A stretch of 40,882 bases of DNA from an uncultured Oscillospiraceae bacterium (lineage in GTDB: Bacteria; Bacillota; Clostridia; Oscillospirales; Acutalibacteraceae), in NCBI GenBank assembly GCA_948471095.1, contig CAOKRG010000023.1, forward strand, positions 1 through 40,882. The letters run 5' to 3'. The position numbers and the translations under genes are program-made. Shown here piece by piece: positions 23,893-31,107 of this stretch. Below the pieces are notes generated by a model. The model made no database searches and had not been told where the DNA came from. It worked only from the letters and a program-made list of their open reading frames with translations. The stretch's first letter is position 1, and the number at the start of each line of letters is the position of its first letter.

Positions 23893-24079
23893 AATGTACG
23901 CGAGGCGTACATTCGGAGTTTTTGCCCTTCGCGCGAAGCGCTCGTTTTTGCTCCGCAAAAATGCGGCCAAAACTCCATGTGGATTTTCAATTGTAATGTA
24001 CGCGAGGCGTACATTCGGAGTTTTTGCCCTTCGCGCGAAGCGCTCCTTTTAGCTTTGCAAAAATGCGGCCAAAGCTTCC
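23893..24079 (+). repeat. Two tandem direct copies of a hairpin repeat, period 102 bases
   Basis: Each copy begins AATGTACGC-gag-GCGTACATT (23893-23913, 23995-24015). It continues GGAGTTTTTGCCCTTCGCGC, AAGCGCTC, a TTTTTGC-tcc-GCAAAAA hairpin (TTTTAGC-ttt-GCAAAAA in copy 2) and GCGGCCAAAACTCC. In copy 1 GGAGTTTT pairs with AAAACTCC as an outer stem; in copy 2 this stem is weakened. A third relative lies in the asnA leader. The gap 23859-24302 has no gene. Confidence 0.82.
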
Positions 24080-24097
24080 TGCCGCAGCAGTAAAAGC

Positions 24098-24202
24098 TTC
24101 GTCCGTCTCGCCTGCCGGCTCGGTCGAGTTGACGCAGTCAACTCGTGCGCTGAACGGTCGCTCTACTTGGCTTTGCCAAGTAGCCGGCGACCAGCGCCCT
24201 TT
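24098..24202 (-). repeat. Inverted copy of the mnmA-distal hairpin chain
   Basis: About 104 bases are the near-perfect reverse complement of 22911-23014, differing by about one inserted base. It includes CGAGTTGAC-gca-GTCAACTCG (24125-24145) and CTACTTGGC-ttt-GCCAAGTAG (24163-24183). The pair brackets the two small genes at 23052-23858 and the tandem repeats. Confidence 0.85.
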
Positions 24203-24302
24203 GGACACTCCCCGCGTTTTCCTTCGCGCCGCCGGAAAAAAGCCGCGGAAATTCTGCCGCATTATAAAAAGGCCCGGCTTTCGCCGCCTTTCAATGCCGT
24301 CC

Positions 24303-24557
24303 TTATCCCTTGCCCTGTAGCATTTTCAGCAAAGCCTGGGCCTGGGGGCTGGAAAGCAGCTTTTGCGCCGCCTGGGGGTCGGAGAGCACCTTTTGCATGG
24401 CCTCCCCCTCGGGCCCGCCCGTCTGCCCCAGCAGCTGGGACAGGCTGCCGTTTTGGGCGGCGTCCTTCAAAGCCTCGGGGGTGGAGCCCAGCCGCTGGGC
24501 GGTGAGCTTCAGCAGAGCCTCCAGGCGGCCGTTGTCCAATTGATCCGGTTCGCGCAT
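24303..24557 (-). CDS. Hypothetical small protein, 84 residues
   Basis: The start is the ATG at 24557, with GGGAGG upstream; a longer in-frame reading to 24638 lacks a ribosome site. The product begins MREPDQLDNGRLEALLKL and is entirely helical by composition. Its C terminus has an internal near-repeat (LSDPQAAQKLLSSPQAQALL) and ends MLQGKG. The SDP/SSP turn and the QxLLKxL helix match small clostridial proteins of unknown function that I recall near sporulation and membrane genes. No cysteine, no signal peptide and no membrane helix are visible. Confidence 0.65.
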   Translation of the reverse strand: MREPDQLDNGRLEALLKLTAQRLGSTPEALKDAAQNGSLSQLLGQTGGPEGEAMQKVLSDPQAAQKLLSSPQAQALLKMLQGKG

Positions 24558-24670
24558 GGCAGAAACCTCCCTTCTGTTTTGAGGATATTCCATTCTATGC
24601 GGGGCCGGGGCGGATGATACGGGAGCGGAAAAATCCATAAAAGAAAAAAGACGCGCGCTATAGTAAATTA

Positions 24671-24701
24671 ACGGAAGAACCGGCAGAGTCGGTTCTTCCG
24701 T
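24671..24701. other. Strong hairpin between divergent genes
   Basis: A 12-bp stem ACGGAAGAACCG/CGGTTCTTCCGT with a 7-base loop lies between the 84-residue protein gene and the phosphoesterase gene. It has no U-tract, so its role (operator, leader structure or end of a transcript) is not clear. Confidence 0.5.
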
Positions 24702-24770
24702 TCGACGGCCCTGCCGCCCAGTTCAAAGGATTCTTTTGGAGTTAATCAACTATGTATGGAGGAGTTTATG

Positions 24771-25244
24771 ATGAGAATCTTAGTCACGTCCGACACCCAT
24801 GGAGACGCCGCCTCCCTGCGGCAGGCCATTCTGGCCCAGCCCCAGGCCGACGTGGTCATCCACCTGGGAGACGGCGAAAACGATGTGGAACAGGCAAAGC
24901 GGTCCTTCCCGGATAAAATGTTCCTGCAGGTGCGGGGAAACTGCGACTGGGCCTCCCAGCTGCCCACCGTGGGGGAATACGAAGCGGAGGGCGTACGGAT
25001 TTTCTACACCCACGGGCATCTTTACGGGGTGAAGTCCGGGGACTATCAGCTCATCTCCGCCGCCCGGGAGCGCAAGGCCCAGGTGGCGCTGTTTGGGCAC
25101 ACCCATCTGGCCCGGGAGGACTATGAGGACGGCCTCTACCTGATGAACCCCGGCCGCTTAAGCGGCTGGGAGGCCAGCTATGGCATTCTGGATATCACGC
25201 CCCAGGGGATCGTGACCAACGTGGTAAGGCTGGGCGGGCTTTAA
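24771..25244 (+). CDS. YfcE/MJ0936-type metallophosphoesterase
   Basis: A compact calcineurin-like phosphodiesterase of 157 residues. All metal-site motifs are present: Asp8 and His10 in SDTHGD, Asp34 in LGDGEND, Asn57 in RGNCDW, His81/His83 in YTHGH and His110/His112 in GHTH. Family members hydrolyse phosphodiesters in vitro; the natural substrate is unknown. GGAGGAG at 24758-24764 serves either the ATG at 24771 or that at 24768. The gene stands alone and converges with the YdcF-type gene. Confidence 0.88.
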   Translation: MRILVTSDTHGDAASLRQAILAQPQADVVIHLGDGENDVEQAKRSFPDKMFLQVRGNCDWASQLPTVGEYEAEGVRIFYTHGHLYGVKSGDYQLISAARERKAQVALFGHTHLAREDYEDGLYLMNPGRLSGWEASYGILDITPQGIVTNVVRLGGL

Positions 25245-25306
25245 GGGTTTTGGCAATGGAGGCCCCAGGCTTCGTGGATAAAACTGATCCTTTGGACGCA
25301 ATGCCA

Positions 25307-25344
25307 AAAGCTTCGCCGCCCTTTTCATAGGCTGGCGAAGCTTT
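25307..25344. terminator. Bidirectional terminator between convergent genes
   Basis: Perfect 11-bp arms AAAGCTTCGCC (25307-25317) and GGCGAAGCTTT (25334-25344) enclose a 16-base loop. The T-rich ends of the arms and TTTT on the minus strand would serve both convergent genes. Confidence 0.6.
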
Positions 25345-25393
25345 CATTGTTGCGCCGCGGAAGCCCTTTGACCGGGACGTTTCCCCCGCTCCC

Positions 25394-26407
25394 TCAAAGC
25401 AAAGCCGCCAGCAGGACCAAGACCGACAAGGCTCCTAAAACCGCCGCGTGCCGCCGCCAAGCCAGCTTCAGATACCCGGCGAATTCCCGCAGCTCCGCGT
25501 TGAGGGTGAAGTACCACTTGGTCTTGGCTCCAAAGCCCACGCAGGGCAGGCCCAGCTTTTTTGCCAGAATCAGCGCACGAAACACATGGTAGGCGGTGGT
25601 AACCACCGCCACCCGGGGCCGCTCCTCCCCCATCATCGCCCGGGAGAACCGCAGGTTTTCCTCCGTGGTTGCGGAACGCCGCTCAAAGAGCATCCGCTGC
25701 GGGGACACGCCCCGCTGGGCGGCGTACGCCCCCATGGCGTCACTTTCCGGCAGGTCCTCGCCCGGACCCTGGCCGCCGGAGAGGATCAGCCGGGCTTCGG
25801 GGTTGCGGGCCAGCAGGGCCGCGCCCCGGTCCACCCGGGAGGCCAGCAGAGGGGTCAGCCTGTCCCCGTCCAGGCCCGCGCCCAGCACGACGATATAGTC
25901 CAGCCTCCGGTTTTGGCGGAGATGGACCAGGTTTAGCAGGGCCGAGAGCACATACATGGCCATGAGGGCCAGAAAATAGACCGCGGAAAAGCTCAGAAGA
26001 AAATACAGCGCCCTGCCCAAAGGCCCCCAGGCCCAGCTCCCCAGCGCGGGCCAGACGAACAGAAAACCGAACCACAGAACCGCGAAGCCCAGGGACAGCA
26101 GGTTCGCCGGGCGCAGGCCCTCGTGGCAGACTACCTTCACGCCCTCGATCACGAACATTCCCAGCAACAGAAGGGGGAAGGCCAGCACCAGCAGAGCGGC
26201 CAGCATGGCCAGCGCCAGCAGCAGGCCATAGGCCCAGCCGGGCAGCAGCGCCGCATATTCCGCCGCCGCGCAGAGCACAAAACCGCCTAATCCCAACATC
26301 ATCAGAAAAAAGCTGACGCCGCTCCAAAGGCTCCGGGGCTCCCGCCGCATTACACAGCAGAAGAAGCAAAAGAAAGCCAGAAAGACTCCAAAACTGATCT
26401 GTGTCAA
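25394..26407 (-). CDS. YdcF/ElyC-type membrane protein (DUF218)
   Basis: A 337-residue protein. About six hydrophobic helices fill the first 190 residues. A cytosolic or outer DUF218 domain follows with DYIVVLGAGLDGDRLTP, the RLILSGGQGPGEDLPESDAM block and VVTTAYHVFRAL, which form the conserved GxG, SGGQ, E-S and T-x-H motifs of the family. A final hydrophobic helix closes the protein. E. coli relatives (ElyC, SanA) influence envelope integrity. The likely start is a TTG at 26407, eight bases after GGAGG; an in-frame TTG at 26422 overlaps that site. Confidence 0.85.
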   Translation of the reverse strand: MTQISFGVFLAFFCFFCCVMRREPRSLWSGVSFFLMMLGLGGFVLCAAAEYAALLPGWAYGLLLALAMLAALLVLAFPLLLLGMFVIEGVKVVCHEGLRPANLLSLGFAVLWFGFLFVWPALGSWAWGPLGRALYFLLSFSAVYFLALMAMYVLSALLNLVHLRQNRRLDYIVVLGAGLDGDRLTPLLASRVDRGAALLARNPEARLILSGGQGPGEDLPESDAMGAYAAQRGVSPQRMLFERRSATTEENLRFSRAMMGEERPRVAVVTTAYHVFRALILAKKLGLPCVGFGAKTKWYFTLNAELREFAGYLKLAWRRHAAVLGALSVLVLLAALL

Positions 26408-26425
26408 AATAACCGCCTCCAACAG

Positions 26426-26465
26426 GCGGAGGCCTTCCCAAAAGGGAAAGCCTCCGCATTTTTTT
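26426..26465 (+). terminator. Intrinsic terminator-like hairpin upstream of the YdcF-type gene
   Basis: GCGGAGGC-c-TTCCC-aaaa-GGGAA-a-GCCTCCGC (26426-26457) is followed by ATTTTTTT. In form it is a plus-strand terminator, although both neighbours are on the minus strand. Read on the minus strand it lies between two genes, and its GCCTCCGCC arm is complementary to the GGAGGCGG ribosome site of the YdcF-type gene. Confidence 0.65.
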
Positions 26466-26467
26466 CT

Positions 26468-27115
26468 TTATAGGTCCTGATTTGCATGTCCTTCCAATTC
26501 CGCCCCCCGGAGCTGGGGAATCCGGCCGTACACCTCCATCACGGGCTGGCGCATCCACAGGCTGGGGGTAATCCGCAGGGAATAGCCAAAGCCCGGGTCG
26601 CAGAGCCAGTCCTGGGGCGGGGCCTGGGGCAGGCCGTATCCGGCCAAAACCGCGCCCATCACCCCGGCATGGGCCACCAGCACGGTTTCGGTCAGGCTCC
26701 TGGCCATTAGGTTTTCCACCAGCCCTTCAAAGCCCTTGCACACCCGCCGGTAAAAGACCTGGCTGCTCTCGCCGCCGGGCGGGTCCGCCTGGCCCGCCAG
26801 CCAAAGGGCGAATCGGGGGTCCTCTTTTAAGTCTTCGGCCGTCTTGCCTTCCCAGTCGCCGAAATCGCACTCGGCCAGCTCCAGGACCACCTCGGGCTGG
26901 GCGTGGGGGTAGAGGAGCCGCAGGGTGTCCACGCAGGCAACGGCGGGGCTGGCGCAGAAAAAGCCGGCCTGAGGGTACGCGAATTCCGTCTTCATCTGGA
27001 TGAGCCGGGCCAGCGCACCCTCCGCCAGAGGGGACTGGCCGCGGCCCACGTAGCGGCCCTCCAGGGAACCCTGGGAGGGCATGGCCCGCAGCAGGTGGAT
27101 GATGTAAGATTTCAT
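26468..27115 (-). CDS. Histidine phosphatase-fold protein lacking the catalytic His
   Basis: A 215-residue member of the phosphoglycerate mutase-like superfamily. The overall pattern is kept: the first strand (YIIHLLR), LEGRYVGRGQSPL, a CASPAVACVDTLR block, ECDFGDWEGKT and VAHAGVMGAVL with the second His. The nucleophile motif RHG is replaced by RAM, so the phospho-accepting His is an Ala. The protein may be a pseudoenzyme or a regulatory relative of cobalamin-type and YhfR-type phosphatases. AAGGAGG lies eight bases before the ATG at 27115, so a GTG at 27121 is rejected. Confidence 0.8.
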   Translation of the reverse strand: MKSYIIHLLRAMPSQGSLEGRYVGRGQSPLAEGALARLIQMKTEFAYPQAGFFCASPAVACVDTLRLLYPHAQPEVVLELAECDFGDWEGKTAEDLKEDPRFALWLAGQADPPGGESSQVFYRRVCKGFEGLVENLMARSLTETVLVAHAGVMGAVLAGYGLPQAPPQDWLCDPGFGYSLRITPSLWMRQPVMEVYGRIPQLRGAELEGHANQDL

Positions 27116-27189
27116 AGGCACGGCCTCCTTCCGGGGTTAGGTGCAAGTCCTTATGATTCAGCCAACGTGCTATGTTGGGAGCTTGGGCC

Positions 27190-27537
27190 GGGACTTATGA
27201 CGTTGGCTTCGCCAAGTCGTCCCGAAGGGGATGAGCGTCTGCCGGGTACTTGGCTTGCCAAGTACAGCAGGCCACGTTGCGAACCGGCCGAGGGGAAGAT
27301 TGCCAGTGGCAATCGTTCTGACCACGAGTTGGCTTTGTCAACTCGACCGACGCGGCAGCGGAGACACGGCAAGCGAGACCTCTACGGCCCTTTGGAAGTA
27401 TTGCATGGCCTCCGGGCGCCAATGCCGCGCCCTACGGCAAGGTCGCGAGACTCTGTCGGCGACTTCACCTTGCGAAGTCGTGCTCTGCCAGGGGCCAACT
27501 TCGCGAAGCGAATGTTGTAAGCTCCTGGACCGCGTAC
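27190..27537 (+). repeat. Long composite hairpin repeat array
   Basis: This fills the 468-base gap between genes. In order: GGGACTTATGACGTTGGC-ttc-GCCAAGTCGTCCC (27190-27223), TACTTGGC-tt-GCCAAGTA (27247-27264), GATTGCCA-g-TGGCAATC (27298-27314), CGAGTTGGC-ttt-GTCAACTCG (27325-27345, one G-T pair), a CCTCCGGGCGCC block near 27409, CGACTTC...GAAGTCG (27460-27480) and CAACTTCGC-gaa-GCGAATGTTG (27496-27517). Linkers such as ACTCGACCGA are shared with 22911-23014. It is a diverged, longer relative of that element. No gene is seen. Confidence 0.78.
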
Positions 27538-27583
27538 ATTGTCCCCCAGCAGCTGAGTGGCGGCTCTCCGGCTTGGCGCTGCC

Positions 27584-28999
27584 TTAATCTTCCTGGACCG
27601 CCGCTGCGGCCTCGGTGATGGCCTTTTTCTTCCACTTGCCCCGCAGGTAAGCGATAACCGTGAGCACGGCTCCCACCACCCAGGAAATCAGCAGGGAAAG
27701 GAACAGCGGGTCCGGATTGCCGGAGCCCATGACCCCGCCCTCGGGACGGGTGAGGAACTCCAGCCCATAGGCCACGGGCACCCGGATGACCACGGTGGTA
27801 ATGATGGAGATCCACATGGAGGTCATGGTGTCCCCCGCGCCGCGCATGACGCCGGAGAGCACCTGGGTCACCGCCATGGCTATGTAGCCCAGGGCCAGGG
27901 TGCGCAGCATCCGCTGGCCCAAGTCAATGACCTCGGGCGTGCTGGTGAACATGAGCATCAGATACTTGCCGAAAATCAGAATGAGCCCTACCAACACTAC
28001 CGACACGGAAAGGCCCATAATCAGCCCGGATTTCGCGCCCTTCTCCGTGCGGTCCAGCCGGCCCGCGCCCATATTCTGGCCCGTGTAGGTGGTCATGGCC
28101 GTACCAAAGGTGAAGTTGGGCATCATGGCAAAGCCGTCCACCCGCATAACCACCGTGTTGGCGGCGATCACATGGGTGCCAAAGGAGTTGGTCAGGGACT
28201 GGACGATGATCATGGCAAAGGAGAAGATGGCCTGGGTCAGGCCGCTGGGCAGGCCCAGCTTCACCAGCCGCTTGACATAAGAAGAGCGGGGCCACAGGCT
28301 GCGCCAGGTGACCGTGAAGTGCTCGTGCATGCGCAGCAGGCGCACCACGCACAGGGCTCCGGAGAGCAGCTGGGAGGCAATGGTGGCCCAGGCGGCCCCG
28401 GCCACGCCCATGCCCAGCCCGGCCACAAACCACACGTCCAGGCCGATGTTCAAAAAGCAGGCCACCAGCAGGAACACCAGGGGCATGATGGAGTCTCCCA
28501 GGCCCCGAAGCACGCCGGAGATGATGTTATAATACGCGCTGCCAAGAATGCCCAAGAAAATTATGATGAGATAGTCGCAGGCCATGTCGTAAATATCTTG
28601 GGGCGTGTCCAGCAGGGTCATCACCGGGTGGGTGATCAGCGGGCCCACGATCATGATGAACAGGGAGGACGCAAAAGTGGCCGTGATGGTGGTGCCGATG
28701 GTCTGGGAGAGGCTGTCCCTCTCCTTGGCCCCGAAATATTGGGAGGCCATAACGCTGGCGCCCACGGAGACGCCCATGAAGAGTACTAAGAGCAGGTTGA
28801 TCACCGGCCCGCTGGCCCCGATGGCCGCCAGGGCCCCGTCGCCCACATAGTTGCCCACCACAATGGAGTCCACGGTGCTGTACAGCTGCTGGGCCATGTT
28901 GCCGATGAGCAGGGGCACGGAGAACCGGATCAGGTTTCGGGCGGGGCTGCCTACGGTCATATCCTGCGCTTCAAACAGCGAGGAAAACTTGCCTGCCAT
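27584..28999 (-). CDS. MATE-family efflux transporter
   Basis: A 471-residue multidrug and toxin extrusion protein with twelve hydrophobic helices in two MatE repeats. The first half has PLLIGNMAQQLYSTVDSIVV and GNYVGDGALAAIGAS, the second half repeats the pattern in RVDGFAMMPNFTFGTAM and TTYTGQNMGAGR. It would export cationic compounds against a sodium or proton gradient; the substrate is not predictable. GGAAGG precedes the ATG. The gene is monocistronic and has its own promoter. There is no neighbouring regulator. Confidence 0.92.
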   Translation of the reverse strand: MAGKFSSLFEAQDMTVGSPARNLIRFSVPLLIGNMAQQLYSTVDSIVVGNYVGDGALAAIGASGPVINLLLVLFMGVSVGASVMASQYFGAKERDSLSQTIGTTITATFASSLFIMIVGPLITHPVMTLLDTPQDIYDMACDYLIIIFLGILGSAYYNIISGVLRGLGDSIMPLVFLLVACFLNIGLDVWFVAGLGMGVAGAAWATIASQLLSGALCVVRLLRMHEHFTVTWRSLWPRSSYVKRLVKLGLPSGLTQAIFSFAMIIVQSLTNSFGTHVIAANTVVMRVDGFAMMPNFTFGTAMTTYTGQNMGAGRLDRTEKGAKSGLIMGLSVSVVLVGLILIFGKYLMLMFTSTPEVIDLGQRMLRTLALGYIAMAVTQVLSGVMRGAGDTMTSMWISIITTVVIRVPVAYGLEFLTRPEGGVMGSGNPDPLFLSLLISWVVGAVLTVIAYLRGKWKKKAITEAAAAVQED

Positions 29000-29079
29000 A
29001 TGAAATTACCTTCCTTCCCATTTCATTGCCGCACCTGGAAGAAGGTTCGTTTCCGAACTTTCTAAAGTGCGCTGTTTTA

Positions 29080-29088
29080 ATTATACCA
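29080..29088 (-). promoter_or_regulatory. Extended -10 promoter of the MATE gene
   Basis: TGG-TATAAT on the minus strand (29080-29088) is a perfect -10 with the TGn extension. No -35 box is recognisable. The surrounding 180 bases (29000-29181) are AT-rich and include TTTTTTCATGAAAAAA around 29126-29141. Confidence 0.6.
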
Positions 29089-29181
29089 CAAAATTCCGAA
29101 ATATGGGTTCCCGAGATATCCGCTTTTTTTCATGAAAAAATTGTCATATTTGCACACAACAAGTTCGTTCATCGTAAGAAC

Positions 29182-29739
29182 TTACAGCGATTCTAGCAGG
29201 CTTAAGGAAAATTCCATCTGGCAGTCGCAGGGCTCACGCTCCACATGGGGCGGGTCGTACTCCTCCGCCTCCACACAGCCCATGGCCCGGTAGAAGGCCT
29301 GGGACTCCTCCGCCGACATGGCGGAGATGTAGAGCTTTTCCGCGCCCAGCTTTCGGGCAAAGCCCGCCGCCAGGGCAAAAAGCTTCCGGCCCAGCCCATG
29401 CCGCCGGAAGTCCCGCGACACATGGAGCTCGGACAGCACGGCGTACTGGCTCCGGCTGCCGATGAGCGGGGCCTCCACGCTGGCAAACCCCTTGAGCGCC
29501 CCCTGGGAAAAGGCCCCCCACACCGCCCCGCCGCCTGCCAGGACCCGGGACAGCTGGCCGCAGACCCGCCGGTGGTCCCCGCCGTCCCAGTCATCGATAA
29601 AGGCAATGGGCAAAAGCTGCCATTGGCCGTCCACCTTGCGCCAGCAGCGGGTGACCTCTTGAAACCGGAGGAAGTCCGCAAACAGCGCGGGCGACAGCTC
29701 TTGGGGTTCAACAGGCCGGATGATCATAGTTTCCGTCAT
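29182..29739 (-). CDS. GNAT-family N-acetyltransferase
   Basis: A 185-residue acyl-CoA-dependent acetyltransferase. The acetyl-CoA pyrophosphate loop is RRHGLG in ELHVSRDFRRHGLGRKLF, with motif B in KLYISAMSAEESQAFYRAMG. The N-terminal half contains an IDDWDGGD segment and a GAFSQGALKGFASVE strand pair. Substrate unknown. AAGGAG is well placed before the ATG. It may be co-transcribed from trxB upstream only by read-through, because a terminator-like hairpin separates them. Confidence 0.87.
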   Translation of the reverse strand: MTETMIIRPVEPQELSPALFADFLRFQEVTRCWRKVDGQWQLLPIAFIDDWDGGDHRRVCGQLSRVLAGGGAVWGAFSQGALKGFASVEAPLIGSRSQYAVLSELHVSRDFRRHGLGRKLFALAAGFARKLGAEKLYISAMSAEESQAFYRAMGCVEAEEYDPPHVEREPCDCQMEFSLSLLESL

Positions 29740-29775
29740 AGTATGTACTCCTTATAACACACAGAATAGAAATAA

Positions 29776-29802
29776 GGGGAGCGCCCCGGCGGGACGTTCC
29801 CC
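29776..29802 (-). terminator. Terminator after trxB
   Basis: An 8-bp GC stem (29776-29783/29795-29802, one G-T pair) is followed on the minus strand by TTATTTCTATT and on the plus strand by TTTTTT shortly after. It lies 14 bases after the trxB stop. Confidence 0.5.
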
Positions 29803-29815
29803 CCATGTTTTTTCT

Positions 29816-30733
29816 TTAAAGGGCGGACAGATATTCCTCCGCCATCTGGGCGGCCACCGCGCCGTCCGCCGCCGCGGTGACGATCTGGCGCAGGGGCTTG
29901 CGGCGCAGGTCCCCCGCCGCGAAAACTCCGGGTAGGTTGGTCCGGCAGTCCTCCCCGGCCAGCACGTACCCAGCCTCGTCCAACTCCACCTGTCCCGCGA
30001 ACAGGCTGGTCTCCGGCACCTGACCCACGGCGATGAAGACTCCCGCGCAGTCCAGGGTCCGGCCCTCCCCGCCGTCCAGCCGGACGGTCTTGAGCCCGGT
30101 GAGCCGCTCTTCATAGAGCAGCTCCTCCGCCCGGCTGTTCCACAGGAACTCCACGTTCCCCGCCTGCTCCAACAGCGCCCGCTGGCTGTCCGGAGCCCGC
30201 AGCTTGTCCCGGCGGTGGATCAGGTACACCCGTCCGCAAAGCCTGGAGAGGTACAGGGCGTCGGCCACGGCGGTGTTGCCCCCGCCAATGACCGCCACGT
30301 CCTTGCCCCGGTAGAACATGCCGTCGCAGGTGGCGCAGTAGGAGACCCCCCGGCCCCGCAGCTCCCGCTCGTGGGCCAGCCCCAGCTCCCGGGGCTGGGC
30401 CCCGGTGGCCAGAATCACGGTTTTGGCCGCATAGTCCCCTTTTTTGGTATGGACCGTCTTCCCGCTTCCAGCCAGCTCCAGGCCGGTGACGGCCTCCAGC
30501 TTGGTCTTCGCGCCAAAGCGCTCCGCGCAGGCCTTCATGTCCATGGCCAGCTGAAAGCCCTTTACGCCCTGGGGAAAGCCCGGGTAGTTGTCAATCACGT
30601 CCGTGGTGCCCATTTGCCCGCCTGGGGCCAGCTTTTCCAGCAGCAGCACAGAGCGCCCCGCCCGGGCCCCGTATAGGGCGGCGGTATAGCCCGCCGGGCC
30701 TCCGCCTAGGATAATAATGTCAAAAGGGTCCAC
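29816..30733 (-). CDS. trxB: Thioredoxin reductase
   Basis: A 305-residue FAD and NADPH enzyme that reduces thioredoxin. FAD binding GGGPAG is at residues 10-15, the redox pair is CATC (Cys133, Cys136), the NADPH motif GGGNTA is at 150-155 with HRRD, and the FAD-binding end GVFAAGD is intact. It starts at a GTG that shares one base with the trxA stop (TAGTG), and GGAGGAG lies inside the end of trxA, so the two genes are translationally coupled. Confidence 0.96.
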   Translation of the reverse strand: MDPFDIIILGGGPAGYTAALYGARAGRSVLLLEKLAPGGQMGTTDVIDNYPGFPQGVKGFQLAMDMKACAERFGAKTKLEAVTGLELAGSGKTVHTKKGDYAAKTVILATGAQPRELGLAHERELRGRGVSYCATCDGMFYRGKDVAVIGGGNTAVADALYLSRLCGRVYLIHRRDKLRAPDSQRALLEQAGNVEFLWNSRAEELLYEERLTGLKTVRLDGGEGRTLDCAGVFIAVGQVPETSLFAGQVELDEAGYVLAGEDCRTNLPGVFAAGDLRRKPLRQIVTAAADGAVAAQMAEEYLSAL

Positions 30734-31044
30734 TACTTAATCAGCTCCTCCAAAGCCTCTTTGGGCTGCAGGCCTACCAAGGTCTGGGCGGCCTCGCCGT
30801 TTTGGAACAAAATGGCCGTGGGGATGCTCATGACCCCATACCGGCCCGCCAGCTCCGGCTGCTCGTCCACGTTGACCTTGCCCACCTTTACGGCGCCCTG
30901 GTTCTCCTCGGCGAACTCGTCCACAATGGGCGAGAACATCTGGCAGGGGCCGCACCAGCTGGCCCAAAAATCCACCAGCACCGGCGTGCCGGAGCCCAGA
31001 ACCTCAGCCTCAAAATTTTCATTGGTCAATGTAATCACTGCCAT
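30733..31044 (-). CDS. trxA: Thioredoxin
   Basis: A 103-residue thioredoxin that reduces disulfides of cytosolic proteins. The active site is WCGPC (Cys31, Cys34), followed by the cis-Pro region SIPTAILF. GGAGG is eight bases before the ATG at 31044; an in-frame ATG at 31059 is rejected since it lies before the ribosome site. Upstream, the HAD gene ends 63 bases away in the same orientation, so a HAD-trxA-trxB transcript is plausible. Confidence 0.95.
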   Translation of the reverse strand: MAVITLTNENFEAEVLGSGTPVLVDFWASWCGPCQMFSPIVDEFAEENQGAVKVGKVNVDEQPELAGRYGVMSIPTAILFQNGEAAQTLVGLQPKEALEELIK

Positions 31045-31107
31045 GTCGGTTTCCTCCATTTTTGCTTTTTATTTTGCAGCCCGGCGTTTCGCGGGCGTCC
31101 TTGCCTT

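Noticed and set aside
22796-24202. CRISPR array
   Set aside because: Repeats are short inverted repeats with different arm sequences and irregular spacing. There are no uniform direct repeats with unique spacers, and no cas gene is present.
27070-27115. Frameshift explaining the lost RHG motif of the phosphatase-like protein
   Set aside because: A shifted frame gives only Arg, two extra bases, then His-Ala, and would need a second compensating shift. The residues on both sides align without gaps in the present frame.
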